Part shown: piece after piece, positions 1 to 12,956 of the stretch
Position numbering within the stretch: the stretch's first letter is position 1
Layout of the letters: each line of letters begins with the position of its first letter
From: Theobroma cacao
Taxonomy: Eukaryota > Streptophyta > Magnoliopsida > Malvales > Malvaceae
Assembly (NCBI RefSeq): GCF_000208745.1
Contig: NC_030858.1
Location: forward strand, 19,153,691 to 19,217,690
Length of the DNA: 64,000 nucleotides
Direction of reading: 5' to 3'
Notes under the pieces: generated by a model
Seen by the model: only the letters and a program-made list of their open reading frames with translations
What the model was told of the DNA's origin: nothing
Databases searched by the model: none
Made by a program: the position numbers and the translations under genes

Positions 1-1869
1 CAAAGTAGAAAATTAACCGAGTTAATGTCCCATTTTTGGCCGAATTTTCCAAGGAAGGGAGTGAGCTGATTTTGTTGTTTTTAGAAGGTTATTGGCTGAT
101 ATTTAATGGTTAGAAATGTTGGAGAGAGAATGGGATGATTTAGAGCTAAAATGGAGCGCGTTAGCAATTTATCGGGCAAAGTGCCAAAAATAGGTTAATA
201 CCGCGTTTAAGCCGTTTTAGGCTATTGCATTTCATACCATGCATTAGTATAGGATTTAAGTTAATTATATAGTGATTTAGCATCAATGTGATGAATTGTG
301 TAAATTTTTGTAATGTGTCTAGGAGGAGAGCCTTCCGGAAAAGGCAAAGAAGTCGTACCCGACGAGTAGTGATCGGGGCGCTTAGAAAGCTTTTAGTTTG
401 TACAAACGGTGAGTAAACTTATTATTATTGTAAATTATCTAGAGTTTATTTTAAATGCCCTTTATGTATTTTATGAAATGAGAACGAGATTAAAACGGGA
501 TTTTTGATGTTTTAGGAATAAATGTGACAAATAAAAATATATTGTATTGATTATGAAATTGAGTAATTGGAGGCTGCAAATTGACTTGAAAAATATATAT
601 TTTCCTAGGAATGGCTTATGAGAAATGAGTATATGTGGCTATATTTTGTGAGTGCATTTGGGAAATTTATGTAAGTTGGTTTTACTATGCAGGCTGGATA
701 AATAAATAAAAGCCACGTTATACTGTCGAAATTTTATTAAAATTGGTGGGTTAGTCACTGCAGTGACGGGTTTCCGTGGACTGCCTATTAGAGGGGCACG
801 GTAAACCCAGTTATATAGTTACTCCGGTTGTAGAGGCGAGGAGGGTAACTCCCGGGGTAGTATTAGAGCTCACTTCACGTCGAACCCCCACGTGAATGTG
901 TAACTCGGCCAACGCCAAGGAACGGCTGGTTTTAAAAATAAAAATGTGTTTCACGTGTGAATATTTTAACACCCTTGGCGGACTCGGTTAGATGCCTCGG
1001 CCAAGGTATCCCCGAGGATTAGTTTTGGCTTGAGCCTTGTTTTAATAAAAGACATAAGCCTTAACAACTGTTTTGGTAAATTACAAATATTTTATGGTTT
1101 AAGAAATAAATTGAAAACATTATGAAATGGGTTGAAATTTGTTGTTTAAACTTGCCTCCATTTTACTCGCCTTTAGATATTTATGATAATGTCTGTTTAC
1201 TCATTGGGATTGCAAAATCTCACCCAACTCCTTTCCACCCATTTCAGGTTCAGTATAGACTGTAGATAGCTGATCTCATCGAGGACTACCATTGGATCTG
1301 CATTTTCCAAACCGTAGGTTCATAGTCCTCTTTACTTTTGTTCATTCGGGGGCCTCTTGTTATTGTAAATTAAATTAAATATTTTGGCTTACTGTATTTC
1401 AGTATGTATAAATTTATTTAGCTTTTACACTATAAAAATTATTCACGTATAACTCTATAAATATTATTTTATAAGAAAATAGAATATTTTTCTTAATATT
1501 TTTTTTATTTTCTTATTATATTCAAATAATCGTAATTTCGTTTTAAATGAAGATTTTAGACTTTTAAACTCATTTTGAATATGAATTATGTGTTTTGTAC
1601 TTGTATATTACGTTTTACCCAATTTCAAAATTTTTGAGAACAAAATGACCAAAATACCCCTGTGTGGTGAAAATTTTATTTTGATTGTTTTTGATCTAAA
1701 ATAGTGTATATTCTCTAAAAACTCGATATTTAACAACGATTGCTCACTGGAAATGAAAGAAACTGATATGTAAGCCTTGCGGGGTTCCGGTTGGCATTCC
1801 GGATAATAAGTGTCAATCGAGACGTCGCGGCGATTGTCATGGGCTTGAGGGAGGTTTTAGGTCATGACA
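1..1869 (+). mobile_element. Gypsy-type LTR, family F1, 5' part outside the window
   Basis: This stretch aligns by eye along most of its length with the complete solo LTRs at 39148-42142 (same orientation) and 32508-35383 (opposite). Shared landmarks are the block with AACGCCAAGGAACGGCTG near 914, the CTTGGCGGACTCGG block near 973, the CCCATTTCAGG block near 1238, and the end at 1869 with TGACA. Its start lies before the window. No coding sequence is seen in it. The five bases after its end are GATAG; the matching target duplication would be outside the window. Confidence 0.8.
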
Positions 1870-1879
1870 GATAGGTTGT

Positions 1880-2275
1880 GTGATACTTGTAATAAAAGAA
1901 AACAAAGAAAGAGTTCTTTTAAGTCTTAAGAAGGATGATACTACAACTAGAGCTTTAGAACTTTTACACATAGACCTTTTAGGACCGACTAAGACTAGAA
2001 GCTTAGGTGGTAAGACCTATGGATTAGTTATAGTTGATGGCTATACTAGGTATACTTGGGTGTTTTTCCTAACTATAAAAAAATGAAGCTTTAGAAGTCT
2101 TCTCAAATTTTTGTAGAAGGGTAGAAAATGAGAAAAGGTATACAATTACTAATGTTAGAAGTGACCATGGTAAGGAGTTTGAAAACATTGGCTACGAAAA
2201 ACTTTGCAAAGATAAGGGATATAGCCATAACTTTTTAGCACCTAGAGCTCCTCCACAAAATTGAAAACTTTCCTG
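1880..2275 (+). pseudogene. Ty1-copia integrase fragment (broken)
   Basis: The conceptual translation shows the N-terminal part of a Copia integrase core. A HIDLLGP block holds the first catalytic Asp, followed by YGLVIVDGYTRYTWVFFL. After a frameshift near 2085 come the NEKRY block and RSDHGKEFEN with the second catalytic Asp. The fragment stops around APRAPPQN, just before the catalytic Glu region would begin, and runs into unrelated AT-rich sequence. Reverse transcriptase and gag are absent nearby on this strand. It abuts the end of the F1 LTR by about 10 bases. Family knowledge: these motifs are diagnostic of plant Copia integrases. It is not functional. Confidence 0.85.
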
Positions 2276-2414
2276 ATTTTTTTCTTAGTCTTGATGAGTT
2301 TATTTTCAATCTTCCTTACTCTTTGAGGTCATCCAAGTCAAGAAAAAGAATTGGGTTAAAAAGATTTTCCCTTGAAATTGACATAATTTGCACTTGTGTT
2401 GGTGATTGGCTCAA

Positions 2415-2570
2415 ACCTGGTGATCTTGAAGATCCTTAGATAGTTCCTTTCCCTTTACTTGCAATCATTATCTCCATTAGCTTTGTGAACTGTTCCTTTA
2501 TCTCTTATTGAAGCTTCTCAATCTTGTCCATCCATTTTGACTGCTCATTTTCTATGATTCTATCTTAAGT
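2415..2570 (-). pseudogene. Degenerate Gypsy gag-like coiled-coil fragment
   Basis: On the minus strand a charged segment reads IENEQSKWMDKIEKLQ, then a stop, then EIKEQFTKLMEIM and a KGKGT block. This resembles the coiled-coil N-terminal region with a basic KGKG tail found before the gag domain of some plant Gypsy polyproteins. It is separate from, and possibly a second copy of, the similar fragment at 3430-4207. The match is by pattern only, so the assignment is tentative. Confidence 0.35.
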
Positions 2571-2575
2571 TCGTG

Positions 2576-3420
2576 TATCACATGAACCATAAGTGAACTT
2601 CCATGAGCTTTTATCTTTTCCCAAGATGGATACAAATTTCTTTTTCATAAAAGACTTAAAAAGAGATCTTTTATGCTCTAGAATCGACAACATTATTGCT
2701 TTTTCTTTCATTGAATGCAATAAAGTCAAATGATACCATTTACAACAAAGGTGAATGGACGAATACATATGTGTCAAAATCAATGATGCTTGAATGCATG
2801 ATGGGATGATTAAATGTATTTATAAGTCAATGGACAAAGAATGATTCGAGGCACTTTATATACATGATGAGATTATAACAAAATATAAATTGTGTAACTC
2901 ATTTATTTTTTTCCAAACCAACTCTTTTTCCATCATTTTTTATTTATCCATTTTTTTAATCTCTCTTTTTTTATATACTATTATGAAACAAAATTTAAAA
3001 GGGGTTTTAGCAAAACTTTAAAAGTCAACATCGATAGATTCAATTCAATCCATGAAAGCAATTTGTATAATTCAGAGAACAACCTTAAACACATTTATTT
3101 TCACATAATTGTCCACAAACATAAACACATCCTTACAAGATTCAAAAGAAATGAAAGACTATTACGACTAAAATTAGATGTCCTAAAATCCTAAAATGCC
3201 TTTATTAAAAAGAAGGTGTCCCAATAAAGCTAGCTTTATTGTCACTATGCTTCGCTTATGTATAGAAATGACAATTTCAACATAGTTTGAGAAAATTTTC
3301 CTCTTTTCTTGCAAATAGATTGTTCGAGACACAAGTTTTCTTTTTGCGATCTTTTATCTTGAATTTTCCAAAAAGATTTCAATCTATGGCAATCGATTTC
3401 CAGTGTTCCATAAACTCAAA
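2576..3420. other. AT-rich intergenic stretch, nothing recognised
   Basis: No convincing coding potential, RNA gene or repeat boundary is visible. It lies between two minus-strand gag remnants and is probably decayed retroelement internal sequence. Confidence 0.4.
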
Positions 3421-3429
3421 AGTTAAAGT

Positions 3430-4207
3430 GCCATTGTTGATGACATCTTTAATTCTCTCTCTCAACTGCCTACATTTTTCTATCAAGTGTCCAATTGACC
3501 TCTTATGATAGTCACATTTAGCATTAGGGTCATAATTCTTTGCCAAAGGGTTTTAGAATTGTCTTCATTGGCACAGGACTGAGATATTGATTCTTAATTA
3601 CTAGAGGCAAAAGATTAGGGATAAGTATTGGCAATTGGTGAGTCTTGGGTATTGAAAATGACCGAGATACAAGTAGAGGTGTGAAGGTGATTGTCGATGG
3701 TGCAAATGTCTGAACTTAAGGAGTTTGTTGAAAGGGTGGCCAAAAAGTGGTTGGGCGGTGGTACAAATTTGAACACAGTCTAGTGTTCATAGGTTGAAAA
3801 ACTGGTCTAATAGTGATATGTTGGAGGCATGTGTTAGGTTGCAAACCACTGTTTGAAGGTTGTGTAGGACTTAAAGAACTGAACTCAGATAAGAGGCTTT
3901 TCATTTCAATCATCTATGCATTCAACTCATCCATCTCTTTCAGGACCTTTTTCAAGCCTTGATCCTCATTTAGGCCACTAAGCACGTTATCGGACTCATC
4001 ATGGATCAATGAGTTTCCACTCAACGATTGCTTATGGGAAAGTTCTGTTTGAAGTGACGAGGATTCTTTGGAGTGAATTCCGTTGGTCTCGTTGAAACAT
4101 TCAACCATTTTCATTAATTTGACAATATTACTTTTCATCTCTTGAACTTCGTGTCCAAACTTTTCTTAATTGTGTTGTAGTGCACTTATCCTTACTTCCA
4201 ATTCCAT
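3430..4207 (-). pseudogene. Gypsy gag remnant with zinc-binding motif (broken)
   Basis: Read on the minus strand, this begins at a Met near 4207 with a coiled-coil-like segment (MELEVRISALQHN, stop, EKFGHEVQEMKSNIVKLMK). It continues through a Gln/Pro-rich linker and ends in the block YDPNAKCDYHKRSIGHLIEK at about 3440-3530, completed by a Cys. That last block is the CxxH...HxxxC type motif common in plant Gypsy gag-related proteins (consensus CEYH, GHS, ENC). At least four stops or frame changes interrupt the reading. Inference: it belongs to the same element as the leader-like sequence at 4260-5342 and the LTR starting at 5343. Confidence 0.6.
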
Positions 4208-4259
4208 GTCTTTCAACTCCCTTGACTCAAATCAAAATAAATTAGAAAAGAAATTTAAA

Positions 4260-5342
4260 ATTTCACTAAAAATTTTCTAGCTGTATTTTATAAAAGGGGA
4301 TTTGTTCTCTTTCCTTCAAAGCTAATAACATTATGTGGTTCTTTACAATGAAAATATTGCATATGCATGAATGCATGAGATGTAGTGATGCTTTGATGAA
4401 TGGGTGAAGTGCTATACAATGGAGTACCTTTAAAATGTAAGAAAATTTAAAAATTGTACATGCCATGCAAGTGAGAAGCAAAAACCACATTATTAAAAAT
4501 CATGTAAAGTGAGAAATGGAAAATTTATTCAAAACTAAAATCCTTATCCATTTTTCCTAAAAAGAATGAAAAAATGAAAGACCTTTTTTATTTCTCTTTT
4601 TCTCTCTATCTAAATGGAAGACCATTCCTTCTCGAGAAAAAAAAAAAGAAAAAGAATTGAAAGAAATAACATTTTTTTCTTTTTTCCATTTTCATAATTT
4701 TTCAAAAGACAAAGGAAATAAAAGAAAAGACTTTATTTGTTTATCAAAATAGAGAGAGTGGGAAGTGTTCCTTCATGTGTTCCTATTTAAAGGTACATCT
4801 TTCATGATAGGTTGGAATAACACTGCTTAAAAAAAAAAAGGCTATTCACGATTTTCTACATGTTGCGTCTAGTTTCACTCGAAGTTAAAAGGTTCCCAAA
4901 TTGTTCCTCATTGTCATCCACTCAGTCTAGTGAGGCACCCTAATCCTCACCCATTATAGCCTTCAAGCATACTAGGTTTAACCTCAGTGAGAGTGTTTCG
5001 CTAGCCCATACGGAGGTTATCACTTCACGAAAGCATAGCTACTTAACCCCCTCTTAATAAGGACAGAGCCTAGGTAAAAGGCTCAAGCATGAATGCAATG
5101 TGTCATGTGTGTGAAGAAATGGACCAACCTTTAATCACTCATCTCATGCCCCTTTATCTTAAATGCCCCATAATTATTTAAAAGTAATAAAATAACAACA
5201 ATGAAACAATAAATGCAACAAACAATAATGTACAAAATAAATGCTCAAGATTAAAGGAAACACTAAATTATTTAAGGCTTAGGATAACATATGATTAATT
5301 AATGGCTCAACTCTCAAAGCATCCCCAGTGGAGTCATCAATC
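4260..5342 (-). mobile_element. Probable Gypsy untranslated leader between LTR and gag
   Basis: This AT-rich sequence lies between the gag remnant and the putative LTR edge at 5343. On the minus strand the bases just inside the edge read TGATGACTCCACTGGGGAT (5317-5335). This resembles the GACTCC(A/G)CTGGGGA leader seen after the LTR of many plant Tat/Ogre-type Gypsy elements, recalled from general knowledge. No open reading frame of note is present. A leader role is an inference from position and this motif. Confidence 0.4.
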
Positions 5343-7700
5343 TGTCGCTACATGCGAGTTTAGGAACCCGATCGCTAAATATGGAAATTTAGGAGTCGCT
5401 ACTAATCTTTTTTATTTAAGTGTGATTGGTCACCTATTAAATTGGTTCTATTTGACGAGATCCTAAATTGATTTTAGGTTTGTTTGAAGAACAATAATCT
5501 AGACTACGAGTTTACAGTTGGGTTAGGGAGTACAGTTAAGCACGAAGAAGGATTAACGCTCCCCTGATGCCTGTTTCATGAACAGTACCATTTAATCATA
5601 TGTTATCTTATTTAAACCTTAATTTTTAATTTTATTCTTTTGTTCCTTTAATCATTATTTATTTTTCTATTTCTTTATTTTATTAGCAACTTAAAAGTAT
5701 TTTATTCGATTTTATGGATGTGACATGTGCATGATGCAATTATGAACTGCATAGCATAAATATTGATAATGTCAAATGAAAACCTTTTATTGAGGGTATT
5801 GCCCGAATTCACCCATCATCCTAGTGGGATCCGAGGATATTCTCTCATCTAGGGAATTACTTGGGAAAACTCACCTTCGCAAGCTTATCAAGCAAATCTC
5901 ATCATCGGAGTAACATTTGCGGGTAAAAATAATTTTTTCATGAGTACAAACCCTAATACGAGCAAAAGCCTTTTATTAAGAACTTTTTTCTAGCTCTCCC
6001 ACCATATTGGTGGGATTTGAAGATATCCTTTCACCTAAAGAAATTTTCAAGGGAACTTGCCTTCACAAGCTCCCTTGAATAGTCCCATCATCGCCTTAAC
6101 TCATACAAAATACATCTGGATGCTACGACATTTAAATGATGTGATGATGGTGCATGACGTGCTATAAATTTCAACATTAATTGTTATTTATACTATATGT
6201 TCATTATTATTATTTTTTATCATTTTTTATTTCATTTTTAGTCTTTGTTTTTTTATTTTTTAATATTTTTTATTAATATCATAAAGAAATATTATTTTAG
6301 ATTAAAATATTGAGACTTGAGATTAAACCATCGATCATATTGGTGGAGTTTTAACAAAAATCCCTCACCTAAGAAAATTAACTCAAGATTGCAACTTCTC
6401 ACATCTTGAGTAAATATTCCATCATCGGTATAACCCAAATAATATTATTTTGTCATATTATTATCATATATATACATATATATTTCTAAAACAAAATATC
6501 CTATTTTTTTATCTACCTAAATATACTTTATAACACAAATATTTATTCTTTTTTATTTTTTTATTTCTTATATCTTCCTATCTTTATATTTTTCTCCTTA
6601 TTCTTAATATCCATACCCTATATATAATAAATCTTTTTATATTTTCCGCTTATTCTATTTCCATAAAAGTCTTATTTTAATTTCTTCATTTCCTAAACTC
6701 TATTAGGCCCGATCTCATGTAATCCAAATAAACAAGTTCAACAATTTCAAGCCCACAGATTAAACCAAAAGCATAGGAAACAAGTTTAACCTAGCTTGGG
6801 CTTGAACCAACTTGTGAGGACTAAGCTTTGATGGCTTGGAAGCTTGCTTCACAAATTTGGCCTCATTTTTCTTAAAACACTACCATTTTAACAACTTCAC
6901 AACTTCTCTTTAACTAAACCCTAACTACAAAAAGGTCATTTTCTCTATTTCTCTCCATCCTTTTTTTTCTTTAAACGATAGTTACTAATTACTCTCTCCC
7001 TTTGAAACCAACAGACCACCACTTATTTGCTGTTATCACCCATTTCGTCTCCTAACACAACTTATCTCAACCACCACAAGCCATTCTTTCTCTTAACTCG
7101 AAAGCCAAAACACTAACGATCAACCTCCCATTTTTGTAGCGATTTCTTTCTTTTCATTTTGGTTTTTCTTTTTCTAGTGCTATATCTAATCCACTAGATT
7201 TTTTGTTTGAAATGGCTAGGTTTTCTACAATTCCATCATTTTCATGGAAGGTTAGGATTTTGTTATTGCGATTGCTCTTTCTTTTTTTCTCTTTTCTAGG
7301 GTTTTTTTCTCATATCCTCTCTAAGGCTTCTTTTTCTATAGTTTCTAACCTTTTTATACAACTCTCTAATATTTATATATGTGTAAAGGATGTTGTTCTT
7401 TGGTAGGCTCTACTGGCAATTTCATCCTTGCACTGCTAGCCTCTGCTAGGTGCAATAAATCACTCCTAATAGAGAGCATTTTGCACCTTGTACCATTTCT
7501 TTGTCATTTTGGCCAAATGGCCTTTTCCCATTCATTTCATTCATTTTTAGGTTTTCCAGATTGTTCTATGAGTAATTCTATTTTAATCTTCCTTAGTTTC
7601 GGATTAATGTTTACCAGAGTTGGTGGAAGGCTTGATTTAGGCTGCCACTAGTAGCCTTTTTTGTATTTGTTTTTTCTTCTTTTTTTTTCTTTGTAATTAT
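5343..7700 (-). mobile_element. Probable long Gypsy LTR with internal repeats, outer edge uncertain
   Basis: In minus orientation the LTR would end ...GCGACA at 5343, next to the leader motif. It contains three diverged copies of a roughly 130-bp segment (see 5797-6440) and pyrimidine-rich, gene-leader-like sequence around 6900-7200. The opposite boundary was not found; the next clear boundary is the start of another LTR at 7972. No second LTR of this element is visible, so the element is truncated or solo plus partial interior. Confidence 0.4.
5797..6440. repeat. Three diverged spaced repeats inside an LTR
   Basis: Units at about 5797-5935, 5985-6120 and 6330-6440 share the order CCCATCAT or ACCATATT, then GTGGGAT or GTGGAG, then a TCACCTA-type block, then CCCATCATCG or CCATCATCGGTATAAC. 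The spacing is irregular, so this is an old, eroded tandem duplication. Confidence 0.55.
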
Positions 7701-8474
7701 TGGTCATTTACTTGCTTTGTTTTTTTTTTTTTAATTTTGCTTAATCTAATCTTATCAAATGGAAGACCCAAGCAAGGCATAAAATCACTAAAGTCTAGAG
7801 AAATGCCCAATTTCAAATTTAGGCTTAATATCAACCCATAAACAGAAAATAAATGCAAATAAAAATAAAATAAAATTGAAAATGATAGCAAATAAAAAAA
7901 ACTATAGTAATATTATATTAAAATAAATAAATATTAAATATTAAAATAAAATAAAATAAAATAAAAAATAATGTCTACAATAAGCTTAAAGTAAAACTAC
8001 TAAGACGGGGTTGAATTGGTTGTTAAGTAAAAATTCATCCTTTTTCAAAAATCAATTCAACTGTGAAAGAATAAAACAATAAAATAAAGTATGAAATTAA
8101 TGAGTAAAGAGCAGCAAAGTATGAAGGGACTTAGTAGGATTTTTATAGAGGTTCGACCTTCCAATGCCTACATCCTCTTCCTTGATAGCACAAAGAGTTT
8201 GAATCTACTCTTAGCTTGTCTTTTCAATAAGGTTAGGCGTAACTTTTACAACATGCCTTTTGCAAGATCAAACATGCCCTTCTACCTTTTTCTTGGAGGT
8301 ATAATCCATACAACAGTGGATTTAAGTGAACCACAAACTAGAAAATTTTAGAAAGGTAGATAACAAAGTTTAGGTTCAAAAAGGTGAGAGCTTTCACAAA
8401 AATAAGGGTGATCAATGAAGGTCTAAGCTTAAGAAGGATTAGTTAAAGAATAAGGATGAGAACTTTATGCTTGT

Positions 8475-11400
8475 TGTAACACCCTGTACTTTGCTATGTT
8501 GACTAATAAAGCTTATCAAATGCCAATTGAGGTTAATTAGAGTGTTTAAAAGTGATGAAGGGTGAAAGGCATAATCTGGAATAAAATATTTCACACGCGA
8601 AGAAATAATGATTAAATAATAATATTTTTATTAAGAATGAATTAATGATATAACAAGTGATTTAGAAGTGAATCGGGACATGATAAGAGATTTTAGGTGC
8701 CAAGGAGACAAGTGAAAAATTTTGAAATAAAATAATATTAAAATATTAATATTTTATTCAGTGTCAAAATTTTCCATAGAGTATATGGTCAATCTAAGTG
8801 GGGGAGAAGAAGAATGAGGAAATTTCAAAGAAGAATGACATTAATGAGGCCCGTGTGTTTTTATTAAATAAAGTTAGCGTGGGTAAGTAAATATTTAAAT
8901 ATTTCGGTGATACCGCATTGAAGCATGAACTTGATATTTTATTGATACAAGTGTTTAAGGAAGAAAAATGAAAAGAAATTGGAATTAAAAGATTGTGGGA
9001 GGATACAATTAAAAAGAGTGAAAACCTTAGAGGGTAAAATAGTAATTTTGTCATTAAGTTGGTCAAAGCTTCCTTTGGAAGCTTTGACTCTTCATCCTTA
9101 TCCCATGGCTGGTTCTTATCTCCAGCCACAAGATATTTTCCTCTTCTCCTCCATGCTCCACACCATTTTCAAGCTTCCATGCCAATTTCACCTTGCCATC
9201 ATGCATTTGAAAAGCAAAATGGCTATGTTTTGCAAGGAAAATCATACTCTTGGAAAGAAAATAAATGAGATCAGTTGAAAGAAAGGACAAAGAAAAAAGA
9301 GAGAAAGGAAGAAAAAGCTTGGTTTTGGTGATTCAAGCAAGGAAAGGTAAGGATTCTTGTTTTTGGCTTGAGTAATCTTTGAAAATGAGTTAGTGACTAA
9401 GAAAAATGTCTTGTGGCAGCAAAGATTAGCTTGATTGGAAAAAAAAGTGGTGACATACAAGCCAATAAACCCGTGGGTACATGATGGACTCAAAGTGGAA
9501 AAGGAAAGCGGTAAGCTTAAAACTATGTTTTAAAGCCTACGGTTAGTTGAATATTGTGAGTAATTATGGTTGTTGAAAGGATCTATTTGCATAAGCTAGT
9601 TGAAAATTGTTAAGTTTGTATGGCATGTTATTTAAAAGAAATGAAAAAAAGGAATATTGTGGATGGAGGATTGAGAAACAAAGTATTGAAAGTTAGATAG
9701 ATAATGATGCATGTAAACTTGGAAATAATCGAGTGAAAGTGAGAATGATTGTTACTGCCATATATGTGGGTTATGTGTGAAAATATAAGACGAATTTCAA
9801 TGAAAATGGCTGGAAAAGTTTAATATGGGTGTTAGAGTCATAAATAAGTTGCCGGTAATTATAATTTAAAGAATTACGTAAGCAAAGGATAAAGGTAACT
9901 TTGGTAAAAATGTGTCAAGATGTATATGAATATGCAAGGTTAAGTGAGGAAAAGTGGTGATTCTAGCATAGTATGAGTTATTAACATGATGGTAATGTTT
10001 GAATAAAGAGGAAATGGGAATGATAAACACTAAGATTATTAGATTTGGTTTATTGCTAGGAAGTGCGCAAATGGAAAATGGACATCGTGTGATCAACTAA
10101 AGGAGAAAATGTACCCAGATAAGTGGCGAAGTGATATCCCGCCATTGTAAGGTGAGTGGGGGTGCCTATTTCAAAAAAATTCCATAGCTATATAATGTTA
10201 TACATTTTATAAATGTTGCTGGATTTCATTAAATGCAATTGTGGAAAGCATGAGCTGTTAGCCTCGATAGGAGTTTCTAAATGGATTTACAATGATTTAT
10301 ACATTGTTATTGTGAAAAGCATGAGCTGGTAGAACTCGTAGGAAATTGTAGATGCAAGTTGTTTTGAAAATTATTTTGGATATATCTATATATGAGCTAT
10401 ATATGTAAAGTATTTTTGAAATCGGGAAACAAGCATTTTATACTATTTTGCCTTCAAAATTTGTGCCTTGTATTTATGGGTGATATGCATAGTTTAAATG
10501 AAATAGTTAAATGATTTAAAATGCAAGTTTTGAGCACCAATTTTAGTCTGATCTTTGAATAAGAGAATACACCATGCCTTTTTATATGAAAAGTAATTTG
10601 AAAGGTTATTGAACCTTATTTTCAAATAGTTTCAAGCGAAAGACTTGGAAACCTTAATGTGGTTTTTGAAAATGGTTTTGACAAACCAAGTGCGTCGAGA
10701 GTAAGTCGACTGTCACTTCAGTTAATTGTGACCTTCGTGCACGAGTGAGCTCTAGCAAGAGAACCTTTGGGTCACCGACGAATGGTTAGGAGTGGCGGGG
10801 GCCACGACCTGTGATATGTATACGTGGTTAGGCCACAAGTCACCTCGGTTGAGTAAGACTCCCGGATGTGCACGGTATCGATCGCTTGATTCTCCGATGT
10901 CAGCCAACATCGTGAAGACTGCCATAGCTATGGGAATTCGGTGGAGTAAGACTCTCGGATTGTTATTATGTGGAAATGGGTCCACGTGTTGATATTACAT
11001 TCTCCTACTAAAAGCTTTGTGAGTTTTCAATGCATACTTTCTTGCATGGTGGGGAGTTAAGACTTTCTCTACAGCTCCTATTGTTTAAATAAAAGTTTTC
11101 AGTGCTTAGTTGACAAACATGAGTTGATTTAAGTGGCTGTACACTTTGATTTCTTTACATGCCATACATTTTGGGAGCGTCCATACCTTTATACTGTATT
11201 TCATATTTTGATGGCAAATGATGTTTCCGGTAATTGAAACTCTTTCTATTACACTTATTTTCGGTACTGTTTTGCAAAAGAAAGCATTGTGTAATGATTT
11301 TACGATATTATTTTTACAAGGCACAAATATCCTTATTGTGGTTTGGTTTATAAGATTAGCATTTTATATTCAGGTTTTATCATTCAAATGATTTGCTTAT

Positions 11401-11884
11401 TGCTTGTTTCCCATCTACTCCCTGCTCACGGAGCCGATGATCACTGAGTCTATGAGACTCACCCCCTTATTTTCCTTTTACAGATAGTGATTAGCTAGCG
11501 AGCTATTCATCAGCATTTATGGTCCACTGCGATGTAGGTAAAGGCATCTCCTAATACCCTATTCCGAGTCGCTCTGCTGCTAGAGGTCGAGTCGTAGAAC
11601 TTTATTTAATTAATTGTAAATAGATAATGGCCTTGGTACAAGTATTAAATTGGAGATTTTAGACTTTATTGTATATACTTACGAGTATATGTTTTAAAAA
11701 TTGAATTGATTATTGTAATTGTGGTTCAAGTTATAACACGAAAGTATATGGTTTGAGCACTAATATGGATTGGTGAACGAATATAGTGCATTATTGAGAA
11801 TGTCTAATAAGGCTTGCTCGGGTCTGATGGGTTATGCCTATTAGGTCCATGTGTCGATCATGGCCTAGGATTTGGGTTGTGACA
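8475..11884 (+). mobile_element. Complete Gypsy-type solo LTR, 3.4 kb, TSD CTTGT
   Basis: It starts TGTAACACCCTG at 8475 and ends GGGTTGTGACA at 11884. The five bases on each side (8470-8474 and 11885-11889) are both CTTGT, a perfect target-site duplication. There is no internal domain between two LTRs, so this is a solo LTR left by recombination. It lacks credible coding sequence; short open frames near 9 kb are chance. The block near 11425-11484 (GATGATCACTGAG, then CTTTTACAG) is a landmark shared with the LTR at 50487-60495. Confidence 0.9.
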
Positions 11885-12099
11885 CTTGTTGTTTGTTCAA
11901 AGGTATGAACTTTTCTGTTTGCAATCGTTTCTGTTGTTTTTTACTCTTTTCCTCTTCAAGGATGATTCAAAATCCTCTTTTCTTTTTTCTTTAACACCTT
12001 CAAGATGTATATTTATAGCCTCTAAGATTTTTTTTCCCATTGAAGTAAGTTTTGAATCATTTCTTGTATGTTTAAGCCAGCTTGCACAATTCTGTCGCC

Positions 12100-12660
12100 T
12101 TTGTAGGGTCATTTTTGTTGAATCGATTCTTTGTAGTTGAGTTGTCGGCTCTTCGCAAAGTTCATAACTTTCTATATCTGAAGAATCGATTTTTTAATTT
12201 AGAGGTGTCAGTTTTTCTACAATTAGACATAAAGGTGATACCTTTGCAAATCGATTTTTTTGCCTTAAGGTGTAAGTTCTTCACTATAGACTGGCGCCAA
12301 ACTTTGAAGTCAACTTTGAATTTTGCCATTCCACTTTTGTCCAATTGTGTCATGCCTTTCTTGGTCACCAAGTTTTTGAGTTGTGCTTTTAATATTTCAA
12401 GAATCGACTTCTTCTCCTTGTAGAATCGATTCTTTCTTCATTGTTTTTCTCCCTTTGCATTTTGTCTCTCCAGAATCAATTCTTTATATTTGAGGTGTCA
12501 ATTTTTCATAAATCCTATCTTCCAAGAACCAACTTCTCCTTGTCTCAAAATAGATTCTTCACTGTTGATCTTTGCTCGAGAACTAACTTATTCTTCTCTA
12601 GAATCAATTCTTCTTATAATTGAAGAAATATATTTTGCTTCCTTTTCATTCAAGAATCAA
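12100..12660. repeat. Dispersed AATCGATT-type near-palindromes
   Basis: At least eight copies of a short motif close to AGAATCGATTCTT occur between about 12118 and 12610, at uneven intervals of roughly 20 to 150 bases. Some are eroded (AGAATCAATTCTT, AGAATCGACTTCTT). They lie inside the right arm of the split Sirevirus-like LTR. Confidence 0.6.
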
Positions 12661-12956
12661 GTCATTTCTTTTGAAAGCTTTATCCTTGGGCTGGCATATT
12701 TAATTTTGAAAACAAGAGACTTTTAAGAAAATTAAGAGCATGATCATCCATATTAAAGATATGTTCAAATAATTAAAGCATTTCAAATTTTATATATTAA
12801 TTTTAGCTTTAACAATTCTTTGAGATTTTTCTTCATACTCAAAAATATCTTTCACTTTCAAAGCTTATTAAGTTCAATTAATTTTGTCATGTTAAAACAA
12901 GAATAAAACTAACAAAATAAAATCAACAACTTCATTAACAATCATTAAATAACATT

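Larger units (their letters stand above)
7972..12914 (-). mobile_element. Sirevirus-like (Copia) LTR split by a nested solo LTR
   Basis: The parts at 7972-8474 and 11885 to about 12914 form one LTR in minus orientation. Read on the plus strand it opens with TGTCTACAA and a GGGGTTGAATTGG block, then a GGTTCGACC...CCTACATCC block. This is the same layout as the Copia-like LTRs at 53220-54398 and 61902-63109. It probably ends with CTAACA at 12914. The right arm carries repeated near-palindromes (AGAATCGATTCTT type). A clean target duplication at the outer ends could not be confirmed. A 3.4-kb solo LTR interrupts it at 8475. Confidence 0.5.

Noticed and set aside
8794..9493. Open frames of 69-111 codons on both strands near 9 kb
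   Set aside because: They lie within the solo LTR 8475-11884, overlap one another on both strands and have no recognisable domain.
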